This document shows positions 1-5,898 of a stretch of DNA of 9,475 bases, piece after piece. How positions within the stretch are numbered: the first letter of the stretch is position 1; each line of letters starts with the position of its first letter. Under the pieces are notes generated by a model that saw only the letters and a program-made list of their open reading frames with translations, was not told the origin of the DNA and ran no database searches. Source of the DNA: RGIG995 sp045652445 (GTDB taxonomy: Bacteria; Bacillota; Clostridia; Oscillospirales; UBA644). The position numbers were made by a program, and so were the translations under genes. The stretch lies in the NCBI GenBank assembly GCA_045652445.1, contig JAZRUJ010000046.1, positions 1-9,475 of the forward strand, given 5' to 3'.

Positions 1-144
<144 letters not shown>

Positions 145-364
145 AAATCAAACAGTTCCGCAGAACCGTTAACGTCTTTGTAGACTGTCCGACCCAGAAG
201 ATTTCTGGTTCGTGTTCCGTAATTTTTTACGAGTTTACTTCTCATTTGCTTTTTCCGATTTTCCAAACCCGAAGGTTTGTTATTTCGGAATCAACAGGGT
301 ACAAAATTCACTGTTTAATTTTCAAGGTTCATCGCGTCTCAAAAACGTCCTGTTTTTTTGACGC
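145..364 (-). ncRNA. 16S leader (pre-rRNA 5' region) with boxA-like site and hairpin
   Basis: This is transcribed but non-coding DNA between the rrn promoter and the 16S 5' end, about 220 nt, read leftward. Two elements can be seen. At 311-327 the minus strand reads CCTTGAAAATTAAACAG, which resembles the boxA-type antitermination sequence found in rRNA leaders of Bacillota. At 253-290 there is a two-tier hairpin: an outer 6-bp stem (253-258 with 285-290), a 5-nt by 5-nt internal loop, and an inner 6-bp stem (264-269 with 274-279). In the RNA the inner stem is closed by a C(UUCG)G tetraloop. Reading frames that cross this stretch have no recognisable product or ribosome binding site. Confidence 0.75.
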
Positions 365-370
365 TTGAAT

Positions 371-399
371 AGTATACCACAAATTTTACCGTTTGTCAA
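371..399 (-). promoter_or_regulatory. rRNA operon promoter (P2, proximal)
   Basis: On the minus strand, TTGACA (399-394) and TATACT (376-371) are separated by exactly 17 bp. The TGG in front of the -10 box also gives an extended -10. Transcription would start near 364 and run into the 16S leader. The DNA just upstream (400-460) is A/T-tract rich, as expected for an UP element. Confidence 0.88.
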
Positions 400-480
400 C
401 CCCTTTTTGAAAAAAAGTTTTTACGACTTTGAAAAAAGAAAAAGCCGAAAAAACATTGATATTCCAACGTTTTTTCGACT

Positions 481-489
481 TGTATACCA
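481..489 (-). promoter_or_regulatory. possible upstream rRNA promoter (P1), extended -10 only
   Basis: The minus strand reads TGGTATACA (489-481), nearly the same as the P2 box TGGTATACT. No good -35 hexamer lies 16-18 bp upstream; the nearest TTCAAC is 21 bp away. rRNA operons often have tandem promoters, so this could be a second start relying on the extended -10, but the support is weak. Confidence 0.4.
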
Positions 490-627
490 TTTTGGAATAA
501 AATATTTGTTGAAAAAAGACAACGAATCAATGAGAAAACGGGCAAAACTATTCAAGATACACAAACGAAAAAAAACAATTGATTGTTTTGTCCAACTCTT
601 GGATACGCACGCGTTATATATTATAGG
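490..627. other. AT-rich intergenic DNA between the rrn promoters and the candidate small RNA
   Basis: No gene is seen here. The stretch holds many A/T tracts and one clean 8-bp inverted repeat (572-579 with 582-589, AAAACAAT/ATTGTTTT). On the minus strand this repeat is followed by more T residues and could act as a weak terminator or a protein site. A TATATTAT-type sequence at 617-624 could be the -10 region for the plus-strand RNA that begins just downstream, but no convincing -35 partner was found. Confidence 0.5.
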
Positions 628-793
628 AAAACAACCCGCTTAATCGCATCAAATTTCTTCGGCACGGCCATCGTAAACGGTGACGGGACTTACTTCCCGG
701 CGTCGAACCTATTCTTCGGGGATCGCTTTGCACACGTACTCCCCGCAGACGTAGGAAGATGAGTTTCGTAAATAAAGCTCATCAGTCTTTTTT
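628..793 (+). ncRNA. candidate structured small RNA with its own terminator (unidentified)
   Basis: This GC-rich block between AT-rich flanks does not read as protein. It contains successive hairpins: CATCG/CGGTG around a TAAA loop (about 669-682); CGGGA (684-688) with TCCCG (695-699); and CGGGGA (717-722) with TCCCCG (740-745), nested inside CCTA (708-711) with TAGG (752-755). It ends in an intrinsic terminator. The strand is set by that terminator, whose T-run follows on the plus strand only. The block is about 165 nt and stands alone, with no plus-strand gene immediately downstream, which argues against a riboswitch. 6S RNA would fit the size and the isolated setting, but I could not match its conserved core. 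It does not match the SRP RNA, tmRNA, RNase P or 5S signatures. The 5' end is a guess. Confidence 0.45.
758..793 (+). terminator. intrinsic terminator of the candidate small RNA
   Basis: GATGAGTTT (758-766) pairs with AAA-g-CTCATC (774-783) across a 7-nt loop, with one bulged G. The sequence AGTC and six T residues (788-793) follow on the plus strand. The T-run lies inside the 3' end of the opposing UPF0291 gene. No T-run follows on the minus strand. Confidence 0.7.
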
Positions 794-985
794 CTCCACC
801 TTTTTCTTGGTTCCGTCGGGGTATTGAATGTAGGTATTCTTCAACGTCCCCTCCAGGCTGGCTCTCATAGCGGCCCGATATTCGTTCCGCAGTCCTTCCC
901 GTTCTATTTTTTCTTCATCAGTCAATTCCCGCACCCGAGAAATCCGAGTCAGTTCGCTGATACGGTCTAATTTTTTCTGATCCAT
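782..985 (-). CDS. UPF0291/DUF896 family small protein
   Basis: This encodes a 67-residue, highly charged cytoplasmic protein. The N-terminal part (MDQKKLDRISELTRISRVRE, then LTDEEKIEREGLRNEY) matches the pattern of the UPF0291/DUF896 family (B. subtilis YnzC), which forms a short helical hairpin. The C-terminal part carries the usual SLEGTLKNTYIQYPDG block before a Lys/Asp/Glu-rich tail. The family's biochemical role is not established, so none is assigned. The start is the ATG at 985: AAAGGAG (1000-994) sits 8 nt upstream. An in-frame GTG at 994 overlaps that ribosome site and is unlikely. The gene is monocistronic, with a perfect consensus promoter, and is divergent from the kinase gene. 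Its stop codon lies inside the terminator of the opposing RNA, so the two transcripts overlap tail-to-tail. Confidence 0.9.
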   Translation of the reverse strand: MDQKKLDRISELTRISRVRELTDEEKIEREGLRNEYRAAMRASLEGTLKNTYIQYPDGTKKKVEKKD

Positions 986-1011
986 AATGCACACTCCTTT
1001 TGAACGTAATG

Positions 1012-1040
1012 ATTATAACAAATTTTGAGAGAAATGTCAA
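1012..1040 (-). promoter_or_regulatory. promoter of the UPF0291 gene
   Basis: On the minus strand, TTGACA (1040-1035), a 17-bp spacer and TATAAT (1017-1012) match the vegetative sigma-factor consensus perfectly. The -10 box is about 27 bp from the ATG at 985, leaving a short leader. Confidence 0.9.
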
Positions 1041-1080
1041 GGAAAAAATCTGGTTATATAATTTTAAAGAAAACTGGCCA

Positions 1081-1109
1081 TTGACAGATGCCACAAATTG
1101 TGTTATAGT
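1081..1109 (+). promoter_or_regulatory. promoter of the pyridoxal kinase gene
   Basis: TTGACA (1081-1086), a 17-bp spacer and TATAGT (1104-1109). The spacer ends in TTGTGT, giving a TG-type upstream extension. It is back-to-back with the UPF0291 promoter, with the two -35 boxes about 40 bp apart. Confidence 0.88.
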
Positions 1110-1148
1110 ATGGCAAGAATACAAATACGGGACGAAAGGACTAACATT

Positions 1149-1988
1149 ATGAAACAAAAACGTATCGTAACCGTTCAAGATATTTCTTGCCTGGGCAAAT
1201 GCTCCCTGACCGTAGCTCTCCCCATTCTTTCTGCCATGGACACGGAAGCTTGCGTTATTCCCACAGCAGTACTGTCCACCCACACGGGAGGATTTTCGGG
1301 GTACACCTTTCGGGATTTGACCGCTGACATCTCCCCTATCATGGATCATTGGGAAAAGGAAAGATTTGAATTTGATGCCATTTATACCGGCTATCTGGGT
1401 TCTGCGGAACAATGCCGGCTGATGGTGGAGCTGTTTGATCGGTTTGGAACGAAAGATAATCTCATCTTCGTGGATCCTGCCATGGCAGATAACGGGAAAT
1501 TATATCCCGGATTCCCCGGGGATTTCCCCCAAGAAATGAAAAAAGTCTGTGCAAAAGCCGACGTAATTGACCCCAACCTGACCGAAGCCTGTTTGATGTT
1601 GGGCTTGGACTTCCCCGGAAAGACCGGATACACGGAAGAATGGATCAAAGACGTTTTGAAACAACTCTGCGAAATGGGTTGCAAAAAAGCGGTTTTGACC
1701 GGCGTCGTTTTTGGAGACAAGCAAGGAGCCATGGCGTACGACAGCGAAAGTGACACCTACGCTTCCTATTTCAGCGATCATCTGCCCATGTCTTTCCATG
1801 GAACCGGCGACGTTTTCTCCTCGGCTCTGTGCGGAGCTTTGGTACGGGGACAATCCATGGAACAAGCTCTGAAAACCGCAGTAGATTTTACCGTTGCCGC
1901 GATCAAAATCTCTGCCGCTGACCCGGATCTCCCCCGCTACGGTGTCCGCTTTGAAGCAGCCCTGCCGGAGTTAATCAAAAGCCTGTAA
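1149..1988 (+). CDS. pdxK: pyridoxal/pyridoxamine kinase (PdxK/PdxY-like)
   Basis: This encodes a 279-residue cytoplasmic kinase of the ribokinase (PfkB-like) fold that would phosphorylate pyridoxal, pyridoxamine or pyridoxine at O5' with ATP, in vitamin B6 salvage. The N-terminus (VTVQDISCLGKCSLTVALPI) and the VIPTAVLSTHTGGF segment are typical of the PdxK/PdxY group. Mid-protein PNLTEACLMLG is the family's substrate/ATP-side block. GTGDVFSSAL (G218-T219-G220-D221) is the ribokinase signature, with D221 as the expected catalytic base. Length is normal. The ATG at 1149 is chosen because GAAAGGA (1134-1140) lies 8 nt upstream; the frame is open further upstream but has no ribosome site there. 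It has its own promoter and terminator, so it is a single-gene unit. A ThiD-type kinase is less likely given the N-terminal block. Confidence 0.9.
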   Translation: MKQKRIVTVQDISCLGKCSLTVALPILSAMDTEACVIPTAVLSTHTGGFSGYTFRDLTADISPIMDHWEKERFEFDAIYTGYLGSAEQCRLMVELFDRFGTKDNLIFVDPAMADNGKLYPGFPGDFPQEMKKVCAKADVIDPNLTEACLMLGLDFPGKTGYTEEWIKDVLKQLCEMGCKKAVLTGVVFGDKQGAMAYDSESDTYASYFSDHLPMSFHGTGDVFSSALCGALVRGQSMEQALKTAVDFTVAAIKISAADPDLPRYGVRFEAALPELIKSL

Positions 1989-1998
1989 TTGAACATAA

Positions 1999-2027
1999 AA
2001 AGAACCGCCGAAATTTGGCGGTTCTTT
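1999..2027 (+). terminator. terminator after the pyridoxal kinase gene
   Basis: A perfect 11-bp stem (1999-2009 with 2017-2027, AAAGAACCGCC/GGCGGTTCTTT) with a 7-nt loop starts 10 bases after the stop codon. The T residues lie in the 3' arm rather than in a long tail. Confidence 0.85.
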
Positions 2028-2135
2028 GCAAATCGACATTGTTTTTTACTCCGTTTTGGGTTGAATCTGAAATAAAATAAAAGATGAGAACGAACTGTTT
2101 TCTCGTAAAGCACAAGCTTTTTACGGTATAAAATC

Positions 2136-2164
2136 TTGACATTGACAGGGATTTGTGTTATACT
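2136..2164 (+). promoter_or_regulatory. promoter of the epimerase-like gene
   Basis: TTGACA (2136-2141), a 17-bp spacer and TATACT (2159-2164). A second TTGACA follows at once (2142-2147), but it leaves only 11 bp to the -10 box and is not the working -35. The spacer ends in TTTGTGT, closely resembling the kinase promoter. Confidence 0.88.
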
Positions 2165-2195
2165 GATAACAATTTCAAGGAAAAGAGTGTTTTTT

Positions 2196-2990
2196 ATGAT
2201 TGAATACGGAATGCCGAACCTGGTGGAATGCAAGGATATAGACGAATGTGCCGAGTTGTGCCATCGGTTGGGACTGCAGTTTATCGAAATCAATCAAAGT
2301 TTTCCCAAATATCAGCCGGCGGACATGGACGTGAACCATCTGAAAGAATTGAAGGAACGGTACGGCATCGGCTATTCCATTCACATGGACGAAGCCATGA
2401 ACCCCTTTGATTTTAACGACAAGGTAGCGGAAGTATACCGGAACAACGCGGTGGAATCCATTGAATTTGCAAAAGCCTTGGGCATTACCAAATTGAATCT
2501 CCATTTGCTCCGGGGCATTTACGTAACCTTACCGGGGAAACGGATTTTTCTCAACGACGTTTACGAAGAAGAATATTTAAATAAGGTACGGTTGTTCCGG
2601 GACACTTGTGAACAAGCCATCGGGGACAGCGGAGTGAAAATCTGCATTGAAAATACCGACGATCCCTTTATTCCCTGCCACCTTAAAGCAATCCCCCTGT
2701 TATTGGAATCCCCTGCCTTCGGCTTGACCTTGGATACAGGACACGATCAGGCTTCCAATCACGTGGATTTGGGATTTTTCCAGAAAAACAAAAATCGGCT
2801 TTGTCACGTACATCTGCATAACTGCAAAGGAAAATCCCCCCATCTTCCTTTGGGAGAAGGTGACGTGAATATCAGCGGTATGCTTCAGCTGGTGGAAGAA
2901 ACCGGTGCAGACTGCGTAATTGAAGTGAAGACCATTGAGGGGTTGGAACAATCGGTCACCTGGCTGAAAGAACACGGGAAAATGAATTAA
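2196..2990 (+). CDS. sugar phosphate isomerase/epimerase family TIM-barrel protein
   Basis: This encodes a 264-residue cytoplasmic protein of the xylose isomerase-like / AP endonuclease 2 TIM-barrel superfamily. The metal-site pattern of that superfamily is visible in order: E152 in CIENTDD, D180 and H183 in LTLDTGHD, H206/H208 in HVHLHN, and E243 in VIEVK. SIHMDEAMNP (about 61-70) and KLNLHLL (about 99-105) are the typical strand-end motifs earlier in the barrel. Members isomerise or epimerise sugars and sugar acids or cleave related substrates; the substrate here cannot be read from sequence. The start is ATG 2196. AAGGA (2177-2181) is rather far (14 nt), though GAAAAGAG continues toward the start, so initiation may be modest. 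The gene is monocistronic. Its proximity to the kinase does not by itself imply a shared pathway. Confidence 0.85.
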   Translation: MIEYGMPNLVECKDIDECAELCHRLGLQFIEINQSFPKYQPADMDVNHLKELKERYGIGYSIHMDEAMNPFDFNDKVAEVYRNNAVESIEFAKALGITKLNLHLLRGIYVTLPGKRIFLNDVYEEEYLNKVRLFRDTCEQAIGDSGVKICIENTDDPFIPCHLKAIPLLLESPAFGLTLDTGHDQASNHVDLGFFQKNKNRLCHVHLHNCKGKSPHLPLGEGDVNISGMLQLVEETGADCVIEVKTIEGLEQSVTWLKEHGKMN

Positions 2991-2998
2991 CGAAAAAG

Positions 2999-3030
2999 AA
3001 GAGGTGTTTGACAAAACGCCTCTTTTTTAT
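2999..3030 (+). terminator. terminator after the epimerase-like gene
   Basis: AAGAGGTGTTT (2999-3009) pairs with AAACGCCTCTT (3014-3024) across a GACA loop, an 11-bp stem with one G-U pair, followed by TTTT, A and further T residues. This is a classic intrinsic terminator. Confidence 0.93.
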
Positions 3031-3091
3031 TTTTCTAAAATTCCGACTTTCCCCTTACAGGGGAAAAATGAAAACGGAAAATCTCTTTCAA

Positions 3092-3171
3092 GATGAATAT
3101 TTTTTGAATAAAACTGAATATATTCACAATTAATGCATAATTTTCCGGAACTTTATGAATAAATTGTGAAA
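3092..3171 (+). promoter_or_regulatory. cluster of ArgR/AhrC-box-like sites upstream of argG
   Basis: Three stretches resemble the 18-bp arginine box of Bacillota (ATGAATAAAAATTCAAG-like). They are at 3092-3109 (ATGAATA then TTTTTTGAAT), at 3115-3126 (the 12-bp palindrome TGAATATATTCA), and at 3154-3171 (ATGAATAAATTGTGAAA). All lie between the previous terminator and the argG promoter, where a repressor for the arginine genes would be expected. The matches are imperfect, so operator function is an inference from position and partial sequence agreement. Confidence 0.45.
3123..3170. repeat. 48-bp dyad symmetry upstream of the argG promoter
   Basis: Three nested inverted repeats share one centre (between 3146 and 3147): TTCACAATT (3123-3131) with AATTGTGAA (3162-3170), CATAA (3136-3140) with TTATG (3153-3157), and the central palindrome TTCCGGAA (3143-3150). 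In all, 20 of 24 positions in each half are complementary. The two outer halves can be read as two opposed copies of an 18-bp arginine-box-like unit. The dyad sits upstream of the -35 box, so it is a DNA site rather than part of the argG transcript. Confidence 0.8.
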
Positions 3172-3186
3172 TATCCCGGGAAATAC

Positions 3187-3215
3187 TTGCATAGTTATAC
3201 GTTTTGTGCTATAAT
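3187..3215 (+). promoter_or_regulatory. promoter of argGH
   Basis: TTGCAT (3187-3192), a 17-bp spacer ending in TTTTGTGC, and TATAAT (3210-3215). Transcription should begin near 3222, giving a leader of about 40 nt that contains GGAGGT. Confidence 0.88.
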
Positions 3216-3260
3216 ATCCGCATATTGATTTTTGAAACGTTTTTACGGAGGTACCTTAAC

Positions 3261-4487
3261 ATGGATAAGAAAGACATCAAAAAAGTAGTTCTCGCCTATT
3301 CCGGCGGATTGGACACTTCCATTATCATTCCTTGGCTGAAAGAAAATTACAACAACTGCGAAGTTATCGCCGTTGCCGGTAACGTAGGTCAGGCAGACGA
3401 ACTGGACGGTTTGGAAGAAAAAGCAATCAAAACCGGTGCCAGCAAACTGATTGTTGCCGATCTTACCGACGAAATGGTAGACGAAATTATCATTCCTTCC
3501 GTGAAGATGGGGGCAAAATACGAAACCTATCTGTTGGGTACCGCCTTTGCCCGTCCCGTCATCGGCAAACGTTTGGCAGAAATTGCCATCGCCGAAGGTG
3601 CGGACGCCATCTGCCACGGTTGCACCGGGAAAGGGAACGACCAGGTTCGGTTTGAACTTGCCATCAAACGTTTCGCTCCCGAAATGAAGATCATCGCTCC
3701 CTGGAGAGAATGGGATATTAAATCCCGTGACGAAGAAATCGACTACGCGGAAGCTCACAACGTTCCCTTGAAGATCAGCAGAGAAACCAACTACTCCAAG
3801 GACAAGAACCTGTGGCATCTGTCTCACGAAGGTCTGGTTCTGGAAGATCCCGCCAACGAACCCGATTACGACAAGCCCGGTTTCCTGGAAATGGGCGTTT
3901 CTCCCATGCAGGCTCCCGACGCTCCAACCTACGTGACGTTGGACTTTGAAGCCGGTGCTCCCATTGCTATTAACGGCGAAAAGATGAAAGCTTCCAAGAT
4001 TATTGCCAAGCTCAACGAGTTTGGCGGTGCCAACGGAATCGGGATTATCGACATCGTAGAAAACCGTTTGGTAGGCATGAAAGACCGGGGCGTATACGAA
4101 ACTCCCGGCGGAACCATTCTGTACTTTGCCCACGACCAGCTGGAAATGCTGACCGTTGATAAAGATACTCTCCACCTGAAGCAGAAGCTGGCGGTTGATT
4201 ATGCCGATCTTCTGTACAACGGCAAGTGGTATTCTCCTCTGCAGGAAGCATTGACTGCCTTTGCCAACGAATCCAACAAATACGTAACCGGCACGGTGAA
4301 ACTCAAACTGTACAAAGGGAACATCATTCCCGCCGGTACCACCTCTCCCTATTCTCTGTATTCCGAAGATCTCGCTACCTTTGACGAATCGGATTACGAC
4401 CAGAAAGACGCCCAGGGCTTTATCAATCTGTGGGGACTTCCCACCAAGATTCAAGCCATGCGGGACGCAAAGATCAAAAACAACTGA
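3261..4487 (+). CDS. argG: argininosuccinate synthase
   Basis: This encodes a 408-residue cytoplasmic enzyme that joins citrulline and aspartate, with ATP, to give argininosuccinate, AMP and PPi: the penultimate step of arginine synthesis. The N-terminal ATP pyrophosphatase P-loop is AYSGGLDTS (residues 12-20). HGCTGKGNDQVRFE (119-132) is the conserved citrulline/aspartate-binding block, with Cys at the position that is often Ala. SRETNYSKDKNLWHLSHEG is the second family signature. SPYSLYSEDLATF and the C-terminal QGFINLWGLP complete the synthetase domain. Length is normal for the family (about 400). The ATG at 3261 is set by GGAGGT (3247-3252), 8 nt upstream; there is no ribosome site for the longer open frame. 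It is followed after 13 bases by argH in the same operon and is likely arginine-repressed through the upstream boxes. Confidence 0.98.
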   Translation: MDKKDIKKVVLAYSGGLDTSIIIPWLKENYNNCEVIAVAGNVGQADELDGLEEKAIKTGASKLIVADLTDEMVDEIIIPSVKMGAKYETYLLGTAFARPVIGKRLAEIAIAEGADAICHGCTGKGNDQVRFELAIKRFAPEMKIIAPWREWDIKSRDEEIDYAEAHNVPLKISRETNYSKDKNLWHLSHEGLVLEDPANEPDYDKPGFLEMGVSPMQAPDAPTYVTLDFEAGAPIAINGEKMKASKIIAKLNEFGGANGIGIIDIVENRLVGMKDRGVYETPGGTILYFAHDQLEMLTVDKDTLHLKQKLAVDYADLLYNGKWYSPLQEALTAFANESNKYVTGTVKLKLYKGNIIPAGTTSPYSLYSEDLATFDESDYDQKDAQGFINLWGLPTKIQAMRDAKIKNN

Positions 4488-4500
4488 TTGAGGCTTTATT

Positions 4501-5865
4501 ATGGATAAAATGTGGGCGGGGCGTTTTACGAAACCCTCCGACAAATTAGCAGACGATTTTAACTCGTCTCTCCCTTTCGACTGCCGCATGTATGCCCAGG
4601 ACATCCGGGGCAGTATGGCACACGCCGCCATGTTGGGGGCGAAAGGAATCATCTCCCAAGCCGACGCGGATACCATCATCGCCGGGCTGGAGGGGATTTT
4701 GAACGATCTGAACTCCGGAGCCTTGGAATTTGACTATTCCTGCGAAGATATTCACATGTTCGTGGAACAGGTTCTCACCCAACGGATCGGGGACACGGGC
4801 AAACGGTTGCACACCGCCCGTTCCCGGAACGACCAGGTTGCGGTGGATTTGAGAATGTATCTTCGGGACGAATGCCAGACGATTGCGGAATTGATCCAAG
4901 AATTGATTGGTGCCATTACCGAACAGGCAGAAGCCCACCAGAATACCATTCTCCCCGGCTACACCCATCTGCAACGGGCACAGCCCATCGTGTTTGCCCA
5001 TCACCTTGCCGCCTACGGTATGATGTTAGCAAGAGATCTGGGCAGAATTACCGATACGGTAAAACGCATGAACGTCTCCCCCTTGGGGTCCTGTGCTTTG
5101 GCGGGAACCACCTATCCCATCGACCGGAACGCCACGGCAAAAGCTCTGGGCTTTGACGCTCCTTGTCCCAACAGTCTGGACGGGGTTTCCGATCGGGATT
5201 ATTGCGTGGAACTGCTGTCCGCTTTGGCGTTGATCATGACCCATCTTTCCCGGTTTTCCGAAGAAATTATTCTTTGGTCGTCTTGGGAATTCCGCTTCGT
5301 AGAACTGGACGACGCCTACACCACCGCTTCCAGCATTATGCCCCAAAAGAAAAATTCCGATATGGCGGAATTGGTTCGGGGAAAAACCGGCAGAGTGTAC
5401 GGGGATCTCATGGCAATGCTCACAGTCCTGAAAGGATTGCCCTTAGCGTACAATAAGGATATGCAGGAAGACAAAGAATGCATTTTTGACGCAGTAGATA
5501 CGGCGAAGAAATGCCTGGAGATATTCATACCCATGATCCGCACCATGAACGTGAACAAAGACCGCATGTACCGTGCTGCACAGGAAGGCTTTATCAACGC
5601 CACCGACATTGCGGATTACCTGGTTCGCAAAGGTCTCCCCTTCCGCACCGCATATAAGATCGTGGGTCAGATCGTGGGACATTGTATTCAGACCAACCAA
5701 GTTCCCGATGAACTCCCCTTGGAAGAATACAAAACCTTTTCCGATCTGTTTGATAAGGATCTTTACGAAGAAATCAGCTTGGAAACCTGTGTGAAGAAGC
5801 GAACTTCCCAAGGAGCTCCCGGTGCCATGGATGAACAAATTTCTTACCTGAAACAATTTATTTAA
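4501..5865 (+). CDS. argH: argininosuccinate lyase
   Basis: This encodes a 454-residue cytoplasmic enzyme of the fumarase/aspartase superfamily that splits argininosuccinate into arginine and fumarate, the last step of arginine synthesis; the active form is normally a homotetramer. The N-terminal KMWAGRF block is diagnostic of ArgH. Further conserved blocks are TARSRNDQVAVDLRMYLRDE, the GYTHLQRAQPIVFAHHL block with the catalytic His, and the mobile signature loop ASSIMPQKKNSD (Ser277/Ser278), where Ala replaces the more common Gly and NSD the more common NPD. Length is normal. The ATG follows the argG stop by 13 bases with only a weak ribosome site (TTGAGG, about 7 nt upstream), which suggests coupled translation. 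A strong bidirectional terminator ends the operon. Confidence 0.98.
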   Translation: MDKMWAGRFTKPSDKLADDFNSSLPFDCRMYAQDIRGSMAHAAMLGAKGIISQADADTIIAGLEGILNDLNSGALEFDYSCEDIHMFVEQVLTQRIGDTGKRLHTARSRNDQVAVDLRMYLRDECQTIAELIQELIGAITEQAEAHQNTILPGYTHLQRAQPIVFAHHLAAYGMMLARDLGRITDTVKRMNVSPLGSCALAGTTYPIDRNATAKALGFDAPCPNSLDGVSDRDYCVELLSALALIMTHLSRFSEEIILWSSWEFRFVELDDAYTTASSIMPQKKNSDMAELVRGKTGRVYGDLMAMLTVLKGLPLAYNKDMQEDKECIFDAVDTAKKCLEIFIPMIRTMNVNKDRMYRAAQEGFINATDIADYLVRKGLPFRTAYKIVGQIVGHCIQTNQVPDELPLEEYKTFSDLFDKDLYEEISLETCVKKRTSQGAPGAMDEQISYLKQFI

Positions 5866-5895
5866 CAAAAAGTCCCGACCGCTTGGTCGGGACTC
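5866..5895. terminator. bidirectional terminator between argH and the convergent gene
   Basis: A perfect 10-bp stem (5871-5880 with 5885-5894, AGTCCCGACC/GGTCGGGACT) carries a 4-nt loop. It is flanked by five A residues on the left, which read as a T-run on the minus strand, and by CATTTTATTTC on the right. It serves argH on plus and the secreted-protein gene on minus. Confidence 0.9.
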
Positions 5896-5898
5896 ATT

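Noticed and set aside
758..784. Hammerhead-ribozyme-like core on the minus strand (CTGATGAG then CGAAAC).
   Set aside because: The bases between the two core parts do not form a stem II, and the match is explained by the GATGAG/CTCATC terminator stem on the other strand.
640..790. A riboswitch controlling a downstream plus-strand gene.
   Set aside because: The next plus-strand gene is about 350 bases further, has its own consensus promoter, and lies beyond a gene on the other strand.
2104..2125. A small hairpin (CGTAAAGC with GCTTTTTACG) upstream of the epimerase promoter.
   Set aside because: It has a two-base bulge and no T-tail, lies outside the predicted transcripts, and has no clear role.
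3231..3242. A CcpA cre site in the argG leader (TGAAACGTTT).
   Set aside because: The CG step is one base out of register with the cre consensus and the 3' half does not fit.
3243..4679. A long minus-strand open frame (478 codons) opposite argG.
   Set aside because: It is a shadow of the strongly biased argG codons, with low-complexity Phe/Val/Gly content and no promoter or ribosome site, and it extends into argH.
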